Shown: piece by piece, positions 22,286 through 34,465 of the stretch | Numbering within the stretch: position 1 is the first letter of the stretch | Layout: every line of letters starts with the position of its first letter | NCBI GenBank assembly: GCA_037953625.1 | Contig: CM075655.1 | Span: 122,953,001 to 123,017,000, forward strand | Length of the DNA: 64,000 bases | Direction of reading: 5' to 3' | Source: Crotalaria pallida | Lineage: Eukaryota > Streptophyta > Magnoliopsida > Fabales > Fabaceae | The notes under the pieces: model-generated | What the model saw: the letters and a program-made list of their open reading frames with translations, nothing else | The model's database searches: none | What the model was told of the DNA's origin: nothing | Position numbers and translations under genes: made by a program

Positions 22286-23025
22286 AAGCATGCTGGTCAT
22301 TTTGTATGGCGCGCTTACCCTCAAGCGAACTACCCTGCAACAGTGAAAAAAACGATAATGTTCTAACTTAATATTTACCACTTTAAACTTATTCTTGTAG
22401 AAGAATATGAGCTGGTTGTAAGGAAATCAATTGTATATAAGAGAAACTAGTTGTATAAGAAATGTGGGTTTTTGTTGATGAAGAGTGGAGGAAGAAGGTG
22501 CTGATACTGGAACGTGAAGAAGAAAAAAAGGAAGAAGAAAAGAAAAAGGTCGCATGCATGTAAAAGGAGGGACGTCCGCGTAAGAAAGCCTAATTGGTGG
22601 CTACAGGAACACTTAGGATCCCTCCCCCAGGTCATGGTTTCTAGTCCCCGACCTAAAAAAAAGAGGGACATTTTCGGTAGTTTGTTTTTTTAATAAGGTT
22701 AGTAGTGTTTTTTTTTTTAAAAAAAAAAGGTTAACTAATTTACTGGGGATAAAAAACTAATTCCCAGGTTCCCAGGCTGTTGCCGGTGATTGATCCATCC
22801 GAACTCATCCGCGAGGCCTCTCAATGCACTAATTATCTCCTCTGTTGTGGGTTTTGCTTTTTCTTTTTTATTATTTTATTCATTTTTTTATACTCGTACT
22901 CCGTATTAACTAGTATTAAGGTAGGTAACTCAAATTTTTTTTTTTTTTTTAAAAAAAAGGCAGGTAACTCAAAATAAATTTAAAAAGAAAAGTATAGGGC
23001 TGATTGCGTTGGCAATCGCGGCTGG
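22286..23025. other. Upstream region of the RRM gene
   Basis: AT-rich with A/T homopolymers (22708-22730, 22936-22960). It probably includes the promoter and 5' leader of the gene starting at 23026. I cannot point to a specific TATA box with confidence. Confidence 0.35.
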
Positions 23026-26000
23026 ATGGACGACATGGCTGGCTACTACCCTTCACTCTCCCACCCCCAACACCAACACCAACACCAATCCCTCACCTAC
23101 CAGTATTACCAACACCCTCCTCCTCCGCCACCTCCGGCAACCCTTGTTGCGGTGGTTCCACCTCCCCCCGGTACCCCTCACCACCTTCATCAACAATATG
23201 TGGCTCAGCATCAACAACCAATGTTCGCTTCTTACGCCCCTCCTCCTCCTCCTCAATTATCCTCCGATGAGGTCCGCACTCTCTTCATCGCTGGTCTCCC
23301 CGAAGACGTTAAGCCTCGCGAAATCTACAACCTCTTCCGTGAGTTTCCTGGTTACGAATCTTCGCATCTTCGAAGCCGCTCCAATTCCTCCCAGGTTTTC
23401 ATTTTTCTTTCTTTTTGGTTTTTCGTTCAATGTAGGGTGCTCATTGTTTAAAACGGATATTATTATTATTAGAAATTGGATTAACGAATTCTAAAGCTAA
23501 ACTTACCTTCGATTTGGGAGTTCACCCTAATTACAATTTACAATTCCCGGCCTCGGTAGATAATAGTACTATAATTTACGATTATTTGATGCTTTAATGA
23601 GAAATGGCACATGGTCCTTAGTTCCTCGCCTTCAAATCACAATATTGTTCGCTGTAAATGGCTCTTTCGTATAAAGAGGAATGCGGCTGGCTCAATATCC
23701 AGGTACAAGGCCCGTCTAGTATCGAAAGGCTTCCCTCAAAGTCCTGGCATAGATTTCACAGAAACCTTTGCCCCTGTTGTCAAACCTCAAACGATTAAGA
23801 TTATCTTGACAATAGCTCTTGCTCGATCATCGTCCATGCACCAACTTGACATCAATAATGCATTTCTTCAAGGGACACTATCTGAGGAGGTCTATATGAA
23901 ACAACCGCCAGGATTCACTCACCCACAGTTCCCTACGCATGTCTGCAAACTTCACAAGGCCCTCTATGGCCTCCGTCAGGCACCACGGGCATGGCATAAC
24001 GCACTTAAGAAATATGTACTTGGCTATGGTTTCAAAATGAGCAGGAGTGATGAATCCCTTTTTATATATCATCATGCCAACACCCTTGTGTACTTCCTGG
24101 CCTATGTTGATGATCTGCTCGTTACAGGTAACTCAATATCTTTCATTAATCAATTCATCGGTGATCTTGGTAATCATTTCTCACTCAAGAATTTAGGGAC
24201 ACCGCACTATTTCCTTGGAGTTGAACTCATCCCTACCAAAGCTGGTCTATTTCTCTCTCAGCATAAATACATTTGAGACATATTAGACAGGTTTCATATG
24301 ACCGGAGCCAAGGCATGCTCGACACCACTATGCACAACTACTCCACTGTAACTAGTTGATGGCACAGCTCCAGCTGACAGCACAACGTATCGTAGTCTCA
24401 TTGGTGCCCTACAATATCTGACATTGACCTGACCCGACGTGTCCTTTGCTGTGAGCAAACTTGCTCAATTCATGCACAAACCCACTGAGTGTCACATGCA
24501 GCAGCTCAAACGCACACTTCGCTACCTTAAAGGCACACTCAACTATGGACTTCAACTAATCAAACCTCACACACTTGATGTCAAGGCCTATAGTGATGCC
24601 GATTGGGCTGGGGATTTGGACACCAGAACCTCCACTTCAGCCTACGTTATCTACTTCGGTGGTAATCCAGTATCATGGAGTTCAAAAAGACAACGCACAG
24701 TTGCACGATCCTCCACCGAAGCTGAATATAGGTCTGTTGCAAACACTGCCGCAGAAGTCCAATGGATTCGCCACCTTCTTTCTGAGCTACACATCCCTCT
24801 TATCTCCACTCCACATCTGTATTGCGACAATGTGGGTGCCACCTACCTCTGTGCTAACCCAGTCCTCCATTCTCGGACGAAACATAGACTTCCACTTTGT
24901 ACGTGAACTTGTTCAGCATGGAGTCCTCCTTGTGTCTCATATCTCAACTCATGATCAAATTTCAGACATCCTCACCAAACCACTGGGCAGACAATCATTC
25001 ACTCAAATTCGGTCCAAGATGCATGTCTCTGATGGAGACATCCTCTTGCGGGGGCGTATTGGATAATGACTGTGCCTCATGCATCAGCACGAGATTCATG
25101 CAACAAACCCACGCAACAAACTTCTATCTATTCACTTGTTATATTTGTTGTAACAGTCATGATAAGGATATACTCTAATTAGTTAGGATTTATCAGTATA
25201 TTCCACAACCACAATTGTATATATATTACTCTACTGTGTTAATGTAAAAGCATGCAGTTTCATATGTTCTATATTTAGCTATTGAAACAGGAGTTATTTC
25301 TCCTTGTTATTTTTTGAGTTTTTCTCAGACTCTGAAATGTTTTTTTTTTTTTTTTTTTTTTTTTTGTGCGTGTGCGTGTGCGTGGTTGTAACAGGCATTT
25401 GCTTTCGCTGTTTTCACGAATCAGCAGTCAGCAATCATGGCAATGCATGCACTCAATGTAACAATCTTAGCTTCACATAACTGTTTTTTAATGTTAAGTG
25501 TTTGGGAATACATTTGTGACTGGTTTTGATTGCTTTAGTTTCTAACTGCTCTTTACTTTGGCTGCTGCTTTGCAGGGGATGGTCTTTGATCTTGAAAAGG
25601 GGTCGACTCTTTATATTGATCTCGCAAAATCCAACTCTAGACCTAAGCGCTCCAGGATAGGTGCCTGTTTTCATTTCCTTATTTTGCCATTTGGGGGGAA
25701 AAAAACTTAATGATCCAAAGTTTTGAGATAGGTTTTCGCTAAAATGCCTTTTATTTGGATATTTAATGATAATTGCGCAATGGGATGTGATGGAACAAAG
25801 TTGACATACCATTGTTTGGATATTTTTTTGATGGCATGGAATCCATGTCATTATGTTCCATTTCATGCCATCCTGTTATAAACAATCGAAATAATGGAAC
25901 TTTATATCATTTAATCCCATTCAACTCCATTTCCAGCAACCCAAAATAGAGTTTGCAGTAGGTTTCTTTTGTGATATGTTTCCTCCTAATCTTCAAACGC

Positions 26001-28831
26001 ATTACTTTTCTTTTATATTCCAAATGCTTCCAATTCAACTTTGTTGATTGTTTGACCTTGACAAGCAGATGATGACAGAGCTGGCTCAGATAAGAAAGCT
26101 AGAGGATCTGCACCATCATGGACCTCTCCTGATTCTGGTTAGATGATATTGCTAGATTGTTTTAGTGTATAGGATTTGCTCAATGTATGCACCTTGAGTG
26201 ATTTTTTTGCAGTTTACTATTGTGGCATTTCTATATGCCATTCATTCAATGTTTAACCTCTTGCTTGAAGATCAGTTAACTATTAACCACACGAAGGACA
26301 CATTTATCTATGAGCTCACATTGCACATGTTTTGCACGCTTCGGCACTAGCAGGTGTTGGCAACATTCACATGCCTGGATTGGGTAATCCTGCTTTCAAC
26401 ACGAACACGATTGCTTATCCATCTGCACAAAGGTCATCTGCACTACTTAATCACAGCTTTATTATGTGGAAGTGATTGGTTCTTACTCAGAAAAAGTGCA
26501 TTTTTCGATTTGAAAAATTATTTCTAGCTTAAGGGAACTATATCACTATTAGAAGATTGTTACTAATTGTGTTTTTGAAGTGGAGCTGCCTTGTATTTCA
26601 TAAAATCTCATCTGATTTTTTTGTGTTTGTTTGACATAGTCATGTGAGTGCTGATGGCAACGCTGTGAACGACAGTCTATTTGCAAATCTGGTTAGTCTT
26701 ATAAAGCACGTGGGCTATTTGTTTTCTGCATCACCTTGTAATTTTTCTCTATTATGTACTTCAAATGGTTATATCTTTCAATGTTAAGTATATTTGAAAT
26801 ATGCCTCAACTATCTCTTGTGGCCATTAATTGAATTCAAAAAGGTTTTTTGCCTCTCTTTCGGTGTTGGCGAAAAGGTTCTTCAAAGTATGATCACACTT
26901 CTCTTTTCTTTTTTACTATTAGGTATTATTTTAGTAAGTATCTGAGGTGTGAGAGGTCGCCTCCATTTTTATTCTTTTATTTACGTCTGAGGTAATAATA
27001 TGGATTATGGAGAATAAAGAATATCCCTTGTAGAACTATTGATTTGGTTTTTCATACTCCATTATTAGGCTCCCTTTATGCCATTATTATTAATTTATTA
27101 TTAGACTAAAAGAAGTGTCTTATTGTTGCTAGTAGTCATACGATAATTTCAGCTAGTTTGTTTGCACTTATCTGATTCTCTTCTTGAGTCTTTGACAAAT
27201 AAGCACTGTGGGAATGAAGACGGTAAGCTTAAAGTGTAGGCTAAGGTTCCTGGTTAGAATTGGATCTCGGGATTCAACAATCCTCTACAGGACTTTTTGC
27301 CACTTGAACTAAGCTCTTGGGTGGAAACTTACTTCTATTATTCCAACTCTTTATAAGCTTTTTATCAGACTGTATAGAAACTTTTGGTGAAACTGCATAA
27401 TGTATTTTTGCTTCAGGTCATTTAGTTAATTGATCAGGATGTTCAAGAGTATCATGCTTGATGTGGTGCCATGATATTTTCCTTAAGTCATACCTATTTC
27501 TTAGATACACACATCTTTTTCTGACATTAGCAATATGTGGGGTCGGGTTGGATTACTTTTAGGAAATTTCTATTATGCAACCTAATTTTGGGTTGTTGCT
27601 AAACAATCCTTTGTATGAACCAATGATGCATTGCCACCTCATGTATTGTTGTCATGTCATTTTTTAAAAAGTCAAAACTCATAAGTGTCAACCCAAAAAT
27701 ATGTGAGATGGCAAAGTATTATTGGTTAAACAAAAGATTGTATGACAACAACCCAAAATTAGGTTGCATGGAAGTAATGCCCTTATTTTTATATGATCCC
27801 TGTGTCTATAGATTTTCTTGTTTGAGTAGTTACAGTTTTGTCTATTCATTTTTTTCCTTCATGTCCTTTGCATTTGGGACTTTTATTTGATTTTAAAACT
27901 GCTACATTTTAAACTTAGACTAACTGTTCTGTTTCTTATCTTAATGTTGACAGAAGAAAAGTTCAACTCCTTACATTCCACAAAATTCGACCCCATGTGC
28001 AACATTATTTGTGGCTAATCTAGGACCGTCCTGTAATGAACAAGAGCTTATTCAATTGTTTTCTAGGTCGGTGTGTATTTATCATGTGAAGTATGTTCGT
28101 ATTTATACATTATATGGAAGCTAAATTTGTTTTTCTTTTTATATATATCTTCTATTAGATGCCCTGGATACTTGAAACTGAAGATGCAGAGCACATATGG
28201 GGCGCCCGTTGCATTTGTTGATTTCCAGGTTTCTTTTTTGTGCCTTCCTGTTTCAACTTTTAATACATCCCGTGTCTAGTATTTCCGTATTCTTTATAAT
28301 AATAATAATAATAAACAAACAAGATGCATGCAATGATGGTAACACGAAAACCCAAGTGAAAATGATGTTTAAGAATGTAGAAACTGGTTTATGGCCAATT
28401 GCCCAGATGAAATCCATTTTGGCATCTTTAGATTTTCATGATTTGTTTGGAGGTTTATTCTGAACAGTCAACTAAAATATGTCTTCTAAAATTCTGATTA
28501 CTCTTTAATACAGGGCAAAGTGTTTTCCATGTTTATTTTTAGGTTCCTCCATTTTTTCTTTTTATTGTTAGTTCAGTACCTGTGATGCTTACTCTGTTGT
28601 GCAGGATGTAGCTAACTCAACGAACGCTCTAAACAATTTGCAAGGCACCATTCTTCACTCCTCATCACTTGGTGAGGGAATGCGTTTAGAGTATCCTTCC
28701 GTCACCAGCATTTTCTTTTTGAACCTTTTCTTTTTTGTTCGAATCTCATTAATTATCAAAGTTTAGTATTTCTTAACAAGAATTTTAGATATGCTAAATC
28801 GCGGATGGGTTTGCGAAAAAAGCCGAAGTAA
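23026..28831 (+). CDS. Two-RRM RNA-binding protein (plant RBPMS/scw1-like family)
   Basis: Ten exons with GT-AG borders join in one frame: 23026-23394, 25395-25457, 25576-25660, 26069-26137, 26354-26432, 26640-26691, 27954-28066, 28159-28228, 28605-28690 and 28789-28831 (1029 bases, 342 aa). The first ~80 residues are His/Gln/Pro-rich and of low complexity. RRM1 covers about 84-170: RNP2-like TLFIAGLPEDV, then YNLFREFPGYESS and AFAFAVFTNQQSA in the RNP1 position, ending TLYIDLAKSN. A linker with a Lys/Arg-Ser stretch (DKKARGSAPSW) follows. RRM2 covers about 255-335 (TLFVANLGPSCNEQELIQLF, CPGYLKLKM, PVAFVDFQDV, MRLEYAKSRMG) and the protein ends RKKPK. This RRM1-linker-RRM2 layout is that of plant homologues of animal RBPMS/yeast scw1, which bind mRNA. 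No disruption is seen, so the gene looks functional. Intron 1 is 2.0 kb because it holds a copia fragment. Confidence 0.9.
23589..25330 (+). pseudogene. Ty1/copia retrotransposon fragment (RT-RNase H and part of 3' LTR) in intron 1
   Basis: Similarity starts abruptly at 23589 (DALMRNGTWSLVP, the beginning of copia reverse transcriptase) and continues with CKWLFRIKRN, ARLVSKGFPQ, YGLRQAPRAWH and the catalytic YVDDLL. RNase H follows (AYSDADWAGD, STEAEYR, TKHR then frameshift, DFHFVRELVQ, DILTKPLG). There is a frameshift near 23635, in-frame stops at 24274, 24349 and 24430, and a frameshift near 24890. Gag, protease, integrase and the 5' LTR are missing. A polypurine tract (gcgggggcg, about 25048) is followed by tattggataatgac, a likely LTR start; its right end is unclear. 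It is in sense orientation with the host gene. Confidence 0.85.
27575..27769. mobile_element. Small inverted-repeat element in intron 6 of the RRM gene
   Basis: Near-perfect inverted ends of about 23 bases: atgcaacctaattttgggtt at 27575 and its complement ending ggttgcat at 27769. The 195-base size and lack of coding fit a MITE. The target duplication is not clear, so the superfamily is not assigned. Confidence 0.6.
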
Positions 28832-30957
28832 GTTGCATGCTGGAGAATAGATAACTGAAGGAGAAAAACAATGGGAGAATCACCAGTGACCCTCGTGCAC
28901 TTGCCTGTAGGCTGCGCTGTCTACTGGCCATTTGAGTTTACTATTGAATTGGAGTTGGGTGGTATGCCACCTTTATCTCAAATTTGCTAAACTTCATTTG
29001 TAGTGTTCAGAATTGCATGACAGAACTGGAATTATATACTTGACTTTATCGGAGTATTCAACTATTTAAAATCGGTGAAGCTCCTGCGATTGTAATGAGT
29101 CACTGTAAATTTTAGATAGATGGAGTACCTTTTAATTTTGGGTAGTTAAGAAAATTGTTGTCAACTAAGTTTTGTGGATTAAACCTTTTTACCCTGTAAT
29201 TTTTTTTTATACTACAGTTTATTAAAATTGATGATACTTAGTTTGATGAGACAACTATGCAAATTACCTTGTCAAGCAAGCTCTAATTGCTAGTTTGCTA
29301 CGGTGATTGCTCTACAAGCATTAGCTTGTTTTTGGTTTTGTTTCTTACTGTGCCAAAAAAAATGATAAATTTATTTGATCATAGAACTGCCATTTGAGTC
29401 AATGCCATGAATTCTTATTATTTAATTATAAATTCCAGTAGGATGCAATCACGGTCTTCGCCTGCCTCTCTGAGAAGAAAAGGACAGAAATTTCAATTCA
29501 ATTCGCTTGAAATTTTTAACTGATAGATTGATGATAGATTGATAATACTTTCATTGAGGTTGACACTAAACTGTAAGAAAAGAACTAATTCCGGTGTATA
29601 TATAATTTGAGTTGGGCGGTGAGCCAGACTTGCCTTGTCCTGTAGCTCAATTTTTTGTGGGCTTGGGTTTTAGCAAAGAATTTTCGTAATGTGTTTTAGG
29701 TTATATCATATGTTAAATATATTTTAAAGAGCTAATTTTTTTGAAAAAATTTAAAATATCATATTTGGTGGTATCAGACAAATCACTTTTCATACAAATT
29801 AACAATAAAATATCCTCTATAAGCTAGACGAATTCGTGTGTTTGGGTGAATCAAGATAATGTTTCGGTTTCGTTTTTAAAATGTATATTTCTCTCGTAAG
29901 TAATAAAATTTTTTGACTTGAACTTCTAGTTTTTTGCACTATATTTCGGTTTTAGTTTTTGGAGACCATATTTTTATCCCAAAAATTGTCACCGTTATTT
30001 GTTGTGATTAATTGAAAAACTATTATTTAAATTAAAATTTTAATAAATAATTTTTTTTTCCAATTAATCATAACAAGTGATACATAAAATGATACATTTA
30101 AAAAAAAGGGGTAAAATGCTCATTTGAGTACTTGTTAAACATCCAAATGTAATTATGTTGTTGGAGTAAAGTATAATAGATTTATGATTTAATTTTCATT
30201 TCTAGTAATCTTAATAAGTTAGCAATACCAAAAAAAAAAAATGTTATCATCAATGTATATATAGAGGGAACATTAAAGTGGCAGTAGGGCATATTCACGA
30301 CATCAAAGGATTCCTTTCCGTATCATTTTACCTCGAACCCCAAAAATATTTTTTTAAAAATCCAATCCCTGGTATATTTGATTGCCCTGTCTTGTTTGCT
30401 TGCCTGATTGCATCCGGATGTTTTCCCCCCTCCGGGTTGTGTCTGAGAGTGTCTCAAAAATACGAGTATCAATTACAAATTATACAAAATTAGGTAGGTT
30501 AAACTGTTTGTTTGATCGTTACTTTATTTTTTATTATCAAATTGGTCTTCACTTTTTTGTGGTATCGTATAGGTCCTCCATATTTTTTCTTTATCAAATT
30601 GATTCCTAAGTTACTGTTTGTTGTAGTGTTAATGTCATATTGGTTCACATTTATATGGTTGGAGAGAAAAATGATATGTATGTGTATCATTTTGGTCCAC
30701 GTTAAACGAACAATGACTCAGAGACCAAATTGATAGTGAAAAGATACGTGAGGAATCAATAGGATACCAAAAAAAACGTCAGGAGTCAATTTGATAGCGA
30801 AAAAATAAGATAAGATATCAAATGAGTAGTTTAGCCAAGAAAGTACATTCTTGGATCCTATTTATAAGTCACATTCTAGAGAAATTATTTGATCTTATTT
30901 ATAAGTTAATTTGTATAATCTAAAAGGCATTAAAAACAGTAAATAAAAAAATAAAAT
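28832..30957. other. Downstream region of the RRM gene and gene-free DNA
   Basis: The first few hundred bases are probably 3' UTR. The rest is AT-rich with no recognisable gene. Frames near 30278-30733 are open but show no family motif. Confidence 0.35.
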
Positions 30958-30967
30958 AAAAGGCATT

Positions 30968-31090
30968 AAAAACATTCCGCTGGGAGAGCCAGCCACGCAG
31001 CTCGCTCTGGATTAGTCTCAAGGGCTCTCAGGTATTAAAGGTACTCTTGGGGATACCGATGGTTCCGCAAGGAATACGGACCCAAAAAAA
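30968..31090 (+). mobile_element. Short poly(A)-tailed retroposed insert (SINE-like)
   Basis: A 123-base island of higher GC ends in a run of about eleven A. It is flanked by the 10-bp direct repeat aaaaggcatt (30958-30967 and 31091-31100). Poly(A) tail plus target duplication indicates retroposition. I could not find A/B promoter boxes, so it may be a 5'-truncated SINE or another RNA copy. Confidence 0.5.
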
Positions 31091-31100
31091 AAAAGGCATT

Positions 31101-32045
31101 TATTATTTTTGCTTATATTTGTCATTTGTTCATTAATGTGAAATAATACAATAGTGAAATTTTCAATACAAATTAAGAGAATAAAATTGCAATTTTGAAG
31201 TATCTTTTAAAATTTTTAAAAAAATGTAAATATCATATTTGATCTTTGTAATATAATTAAATATAATTTATCATAAAGAACAAAAGGGCATATAAGACAT
31301 TACAAAATAAAGTCCAACACTTCTCCGAAATGATTAAACATAATTTTTTTTGCAAGGCAAATTTTTCTTTTATTATGATATTTTTTAGCATTCATATTTT
31401 CCTCATTACTTATATTTGGCTAAAAAATATTTCATCCAGGCCAGTTTATTAGACTCTTTCGTTTAATTTTCAATAACATTAATTATATTTTTTTATAAAC
31501 ATCTTTATTTAATCAATATCGATAACAATATTAATTAACTTTCTTAATAAGTATAATTTTAATTATTTTTTCTTATACTTTTTCTGTCCCTATAAATATA
31601 AAACCCTTTTGAGTTTTGATAAATTTCACTTCCATTAAGACTTTTTTAAAATTACAATCATAATTAATGGAGTAATTTTTAAAAAATATCCTAAATGTTA
31701 TCGTTTCCAATTAACTAACTTCCTTAATCCATGTAAAAGTTCACTCTAAGTACATACATGGAAACGTGCAAGGATTTGCTAAACGCACGGTTTGAAATGC
31801 AGAAACAACTAATAGATGCTTTTATATCAAAGTGAAAAAGGGTCCAACGTAATTTAAGAATTTAGAATAGGAACACGCTACGCTCGAAATATATTTATGA
31901 ACTTGCATGTTCACGTAAGTTAAAAAAATAATTCACTTCAATGATGGTAACTTTTTAAAGTACATAGGTTTGCTCTTAACATACATGATGTAAGCATAAT
32001 AACAAGGATGCTCTTATACTCGTTTTGGTCTCATTCATGTATGTA

Positions 32046-32078
<33 letters not shown>

Positions 32079-32624
32079 TGAAATTTTTATTTTATAAGAT
32101 ATTATTTCAATTTTCAATAGTATTTAATTATTTTTTTCATAAGTTATTTTTTACTCAACATCTATTATAATCTTAATAATAATTATAAAATCTCATTAAT
32201 TAGTATATCGAATTTTTATACTTTAATATCACTAACAAATTTAACTACCTTATTTATTGAAAATAAAAAAATCCCAAAAATATCTTTCATATAAATACAG
32301 AGTACTCCTCTGATCCTATATATAATTATATATGATTCTTTTGGAGTTGTTATTTTGGTCATATTTATAAGAACCTATTTTAATTTTTAATAATATTTAA
32401 TTATTTTTTCACGAATATTCCTATTAACTTTATACTTTTGAGAGTCTCGATGATAATTAAAGAGATAGGTTTGAAAAAGTATATCAACTTTTCATATTTC
32501 GAATGTCAATCATTAATAAATTTAACTACATTATTTATATAAAAAAAAAAATCCAAAAACGTCTTGTAAATAAAATCAGAAGAAGTATATTTAAGATAGA
32601 AGACAGGCTATAGTCCGATAAAAA
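31101..32624. other. AT-rich gene-free DNA
   Basis: Holds a (TA)n tract at about 32056-32080 and a degenerate Stowaway-like end (ctcctctgatcctatata, near 32305). No coding signal. Confidence 0.4.
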
Positions 32625-32638
32625 CAACTCAAAAAGAC

Positions 32639-32816
32639 AGCTCAAATGGGTTTGGCCTAGTGGAAGCATCTAAGGACCATAAGGATATTGAGAACCCATA
32701 AGATCAAAGGTCAGAGACTCGAATCTTTATGGAAAACATTCTTTGAAAGGCGCTCCACCCTTGCTCCAGGTGCCGAGACCGTAAAGTTTCCCTCCACGAT
32801 TTTTTATCTAAAAAAG
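32639..32816 (+). mobile_element. tRNA-derived SINE
   Basis: An A-box-like tttggcctagtgg (32651-32663) and a B-box-like ggtcagagactcgaatc (32709-32725) are about 45 bases apart, as in an internal RNA polymerase III promoter. Imperfect direct repeats caactcaaa(aa)gac flank the insert (32625-32638 and 32817-32828). The body is more GC-rich than its surroundings, and the 3' end is T-rich then A-rich. Confidence 0.7.
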
Positions 32817-32828
32817 CAACTCAAAGAC

Positions 32829-33229
32829 TAAGAAGTCAACCTCAAAATGTCTGATCATTAACTTCGCCCCTGTCATATTTCACCTACGTTTGACTTTTCT
32901 TTTAATTATTGAGCAACTGCATTTGTCCTACAAACAAGCAAATCCTCATACAGTGATATGATAATCATATGTGTTGATTTTCTTTTGTCCTCGCTCTATT
33001 TTTATTGTACCGAGTAAGTTTCTTTGACCATTTATATAATAACTTAAAAACTTTAAATTTAGGGTTTGTTTGACCTTAAGAAGCTAAATATGACAAAGAA
33101 GCATAGAAAATTTAAGTCCACCATCACTTAAATTATTAAATATTTAGCTTTTTTTTTTATAAAAATGCATTTATTTTAATATTTTATCCTCAATCCTAAG
33201 GGCTGAGTTTAAAAAAATCCTTAAATTTA
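32829..33229. other. AT-rich spacer between SINE and Mutator-like element
   Basis: I see nothing identifiable here. Confidence 0.35.
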
Positions 33230-33928
33230 GACTATTGCTTTTTGGCATCCACCGTGACTTTTTGATCTCCATTTTCAATTTTTATGGACCAAAATATCCT
33301 TTTACGTGTTATTATTTACAGTTTTTCAAAGACGGAAGAGCATTTCCGACTCTAGAGAGTCAAAATTTTTTTCCTAACTCTGGAGAGTTGTTTTTTCCTT
33401 AGTAAACATTTTTCACAACTAATATCTTAGTTGGATATTTCCATGGTGTACTCATTTTTTATTTGATCTTATAAATGTCTGCCTTTTAATTTTGTGGTTC
33501 TGCCGATTTATTTTTTTATTTGTTCTGTCCCTTAATCAAAGATCATTTCAGATTTTTATGGTCAAAAGGTCTAATTCATCAAATGAAATATCATTAATAA
33601 ATAAATAAAAATTTAATGGTAACAAAAAAAACAGCAATATGCTGATTCTGCATGAACCTTTGCTTTTCTGTGATATAATATATGAAGTGTGCTTATGATA
33701 AGTTATTAGTGAAGATTTCCATTATTTGAACACTCAAAATATACACTTGGTATACAATTTATGGAAATATCCAACTTACTAAGTAAAAAATTTCCAACTC
33801 TGCAGAGTCAGAAACACTCTTCCGTTTTGAAGAACCGGAAATAATAAAACACGCAAAAGGTGTTTTAATCCATAAAAATTAAAAATGGGGGTCAAAAAGT
33901 CACAGATGAGGGCCAAAAAACAATAATC
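33230..33928. mobile_element. Mutator-like TIR element (same TIR family as the 45-kb elements)
   Basis: Terminal inverted repeats of about 150 bases run gactattgctttttggc at the left and the complement ending caataatc at the right. The direct repeat taaattta (33222-33229 and 33929-33936) flanks it; that octamer is self-complementary, so exact limits may shift by a base. Inner arms carry the motif aaaatatccttttacgtgtt and gttcttcaaaacgg-type repeats also seen in the elements at 45123, 47601 and 62471. The core is non-coding and holds a further inverted pair (ggatatttccat at 33432, atggaaatatcc at 33761). Confidence 0.6.
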
Positions 33929-33936
33929 TAAATTTA

Positions 33937-34170
33937 TTATATTTATTTGTTTTTCAAAAAAATACAACTATTTTTAGCTACATTCACCAAAAATATTTAC
34001 TCTACTCCTATAAACCATAGAAAAATATTTATGACGATTAATTCATAAATCAGTTCCAACATTTTCCGACACATTTACAATTTCTTCCACTTTCCGGGAT
34101 CCTTTTCGCTAACTAACCAATGCTAGTATATGTGCTCACTTGTAGCCAGGTGCATGCATGTAGGAGTATA
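33937..34170. other. Spacer
   Basis: No feature recognised. Confidence 0.3.
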
Positions 34171-34465
34171 CTCCCTCCGTCTCTTAATATAAATTGCGTT
34201 TATCTAATTCACACATATTAAGAAAAATAATTATTACTCTTAAATTTATCAAAAAAATATGTTGTCATTCCAAAATTATCCCTATTTAAAATTTTACAAC
34301 TCTATTCATTTCTCTCTATTGTAATTATTATCCTATTACCCCTATGTAATTATGAGGGGTGTATTTAGAATAAACTCTTTAATGTTACCCAGATATTCCA
34401 AAATGACTTATAAAAAGGATAAGAAATCAACCAAAATGGTGCCCTGTATTAAGGAACGGAGGGAG
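34171..34465. mobile_element. Stowaway MITE
   Basis: The ends ctccctccgtctcttaat and the complement of attaaggaacggagggag pair with one mismatch, and TA dinucleotides flank both ends. The 295-base size and CTCCCTCCGT terminus define Stowaway (Tc1/mariner). Confidence 0.85.
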
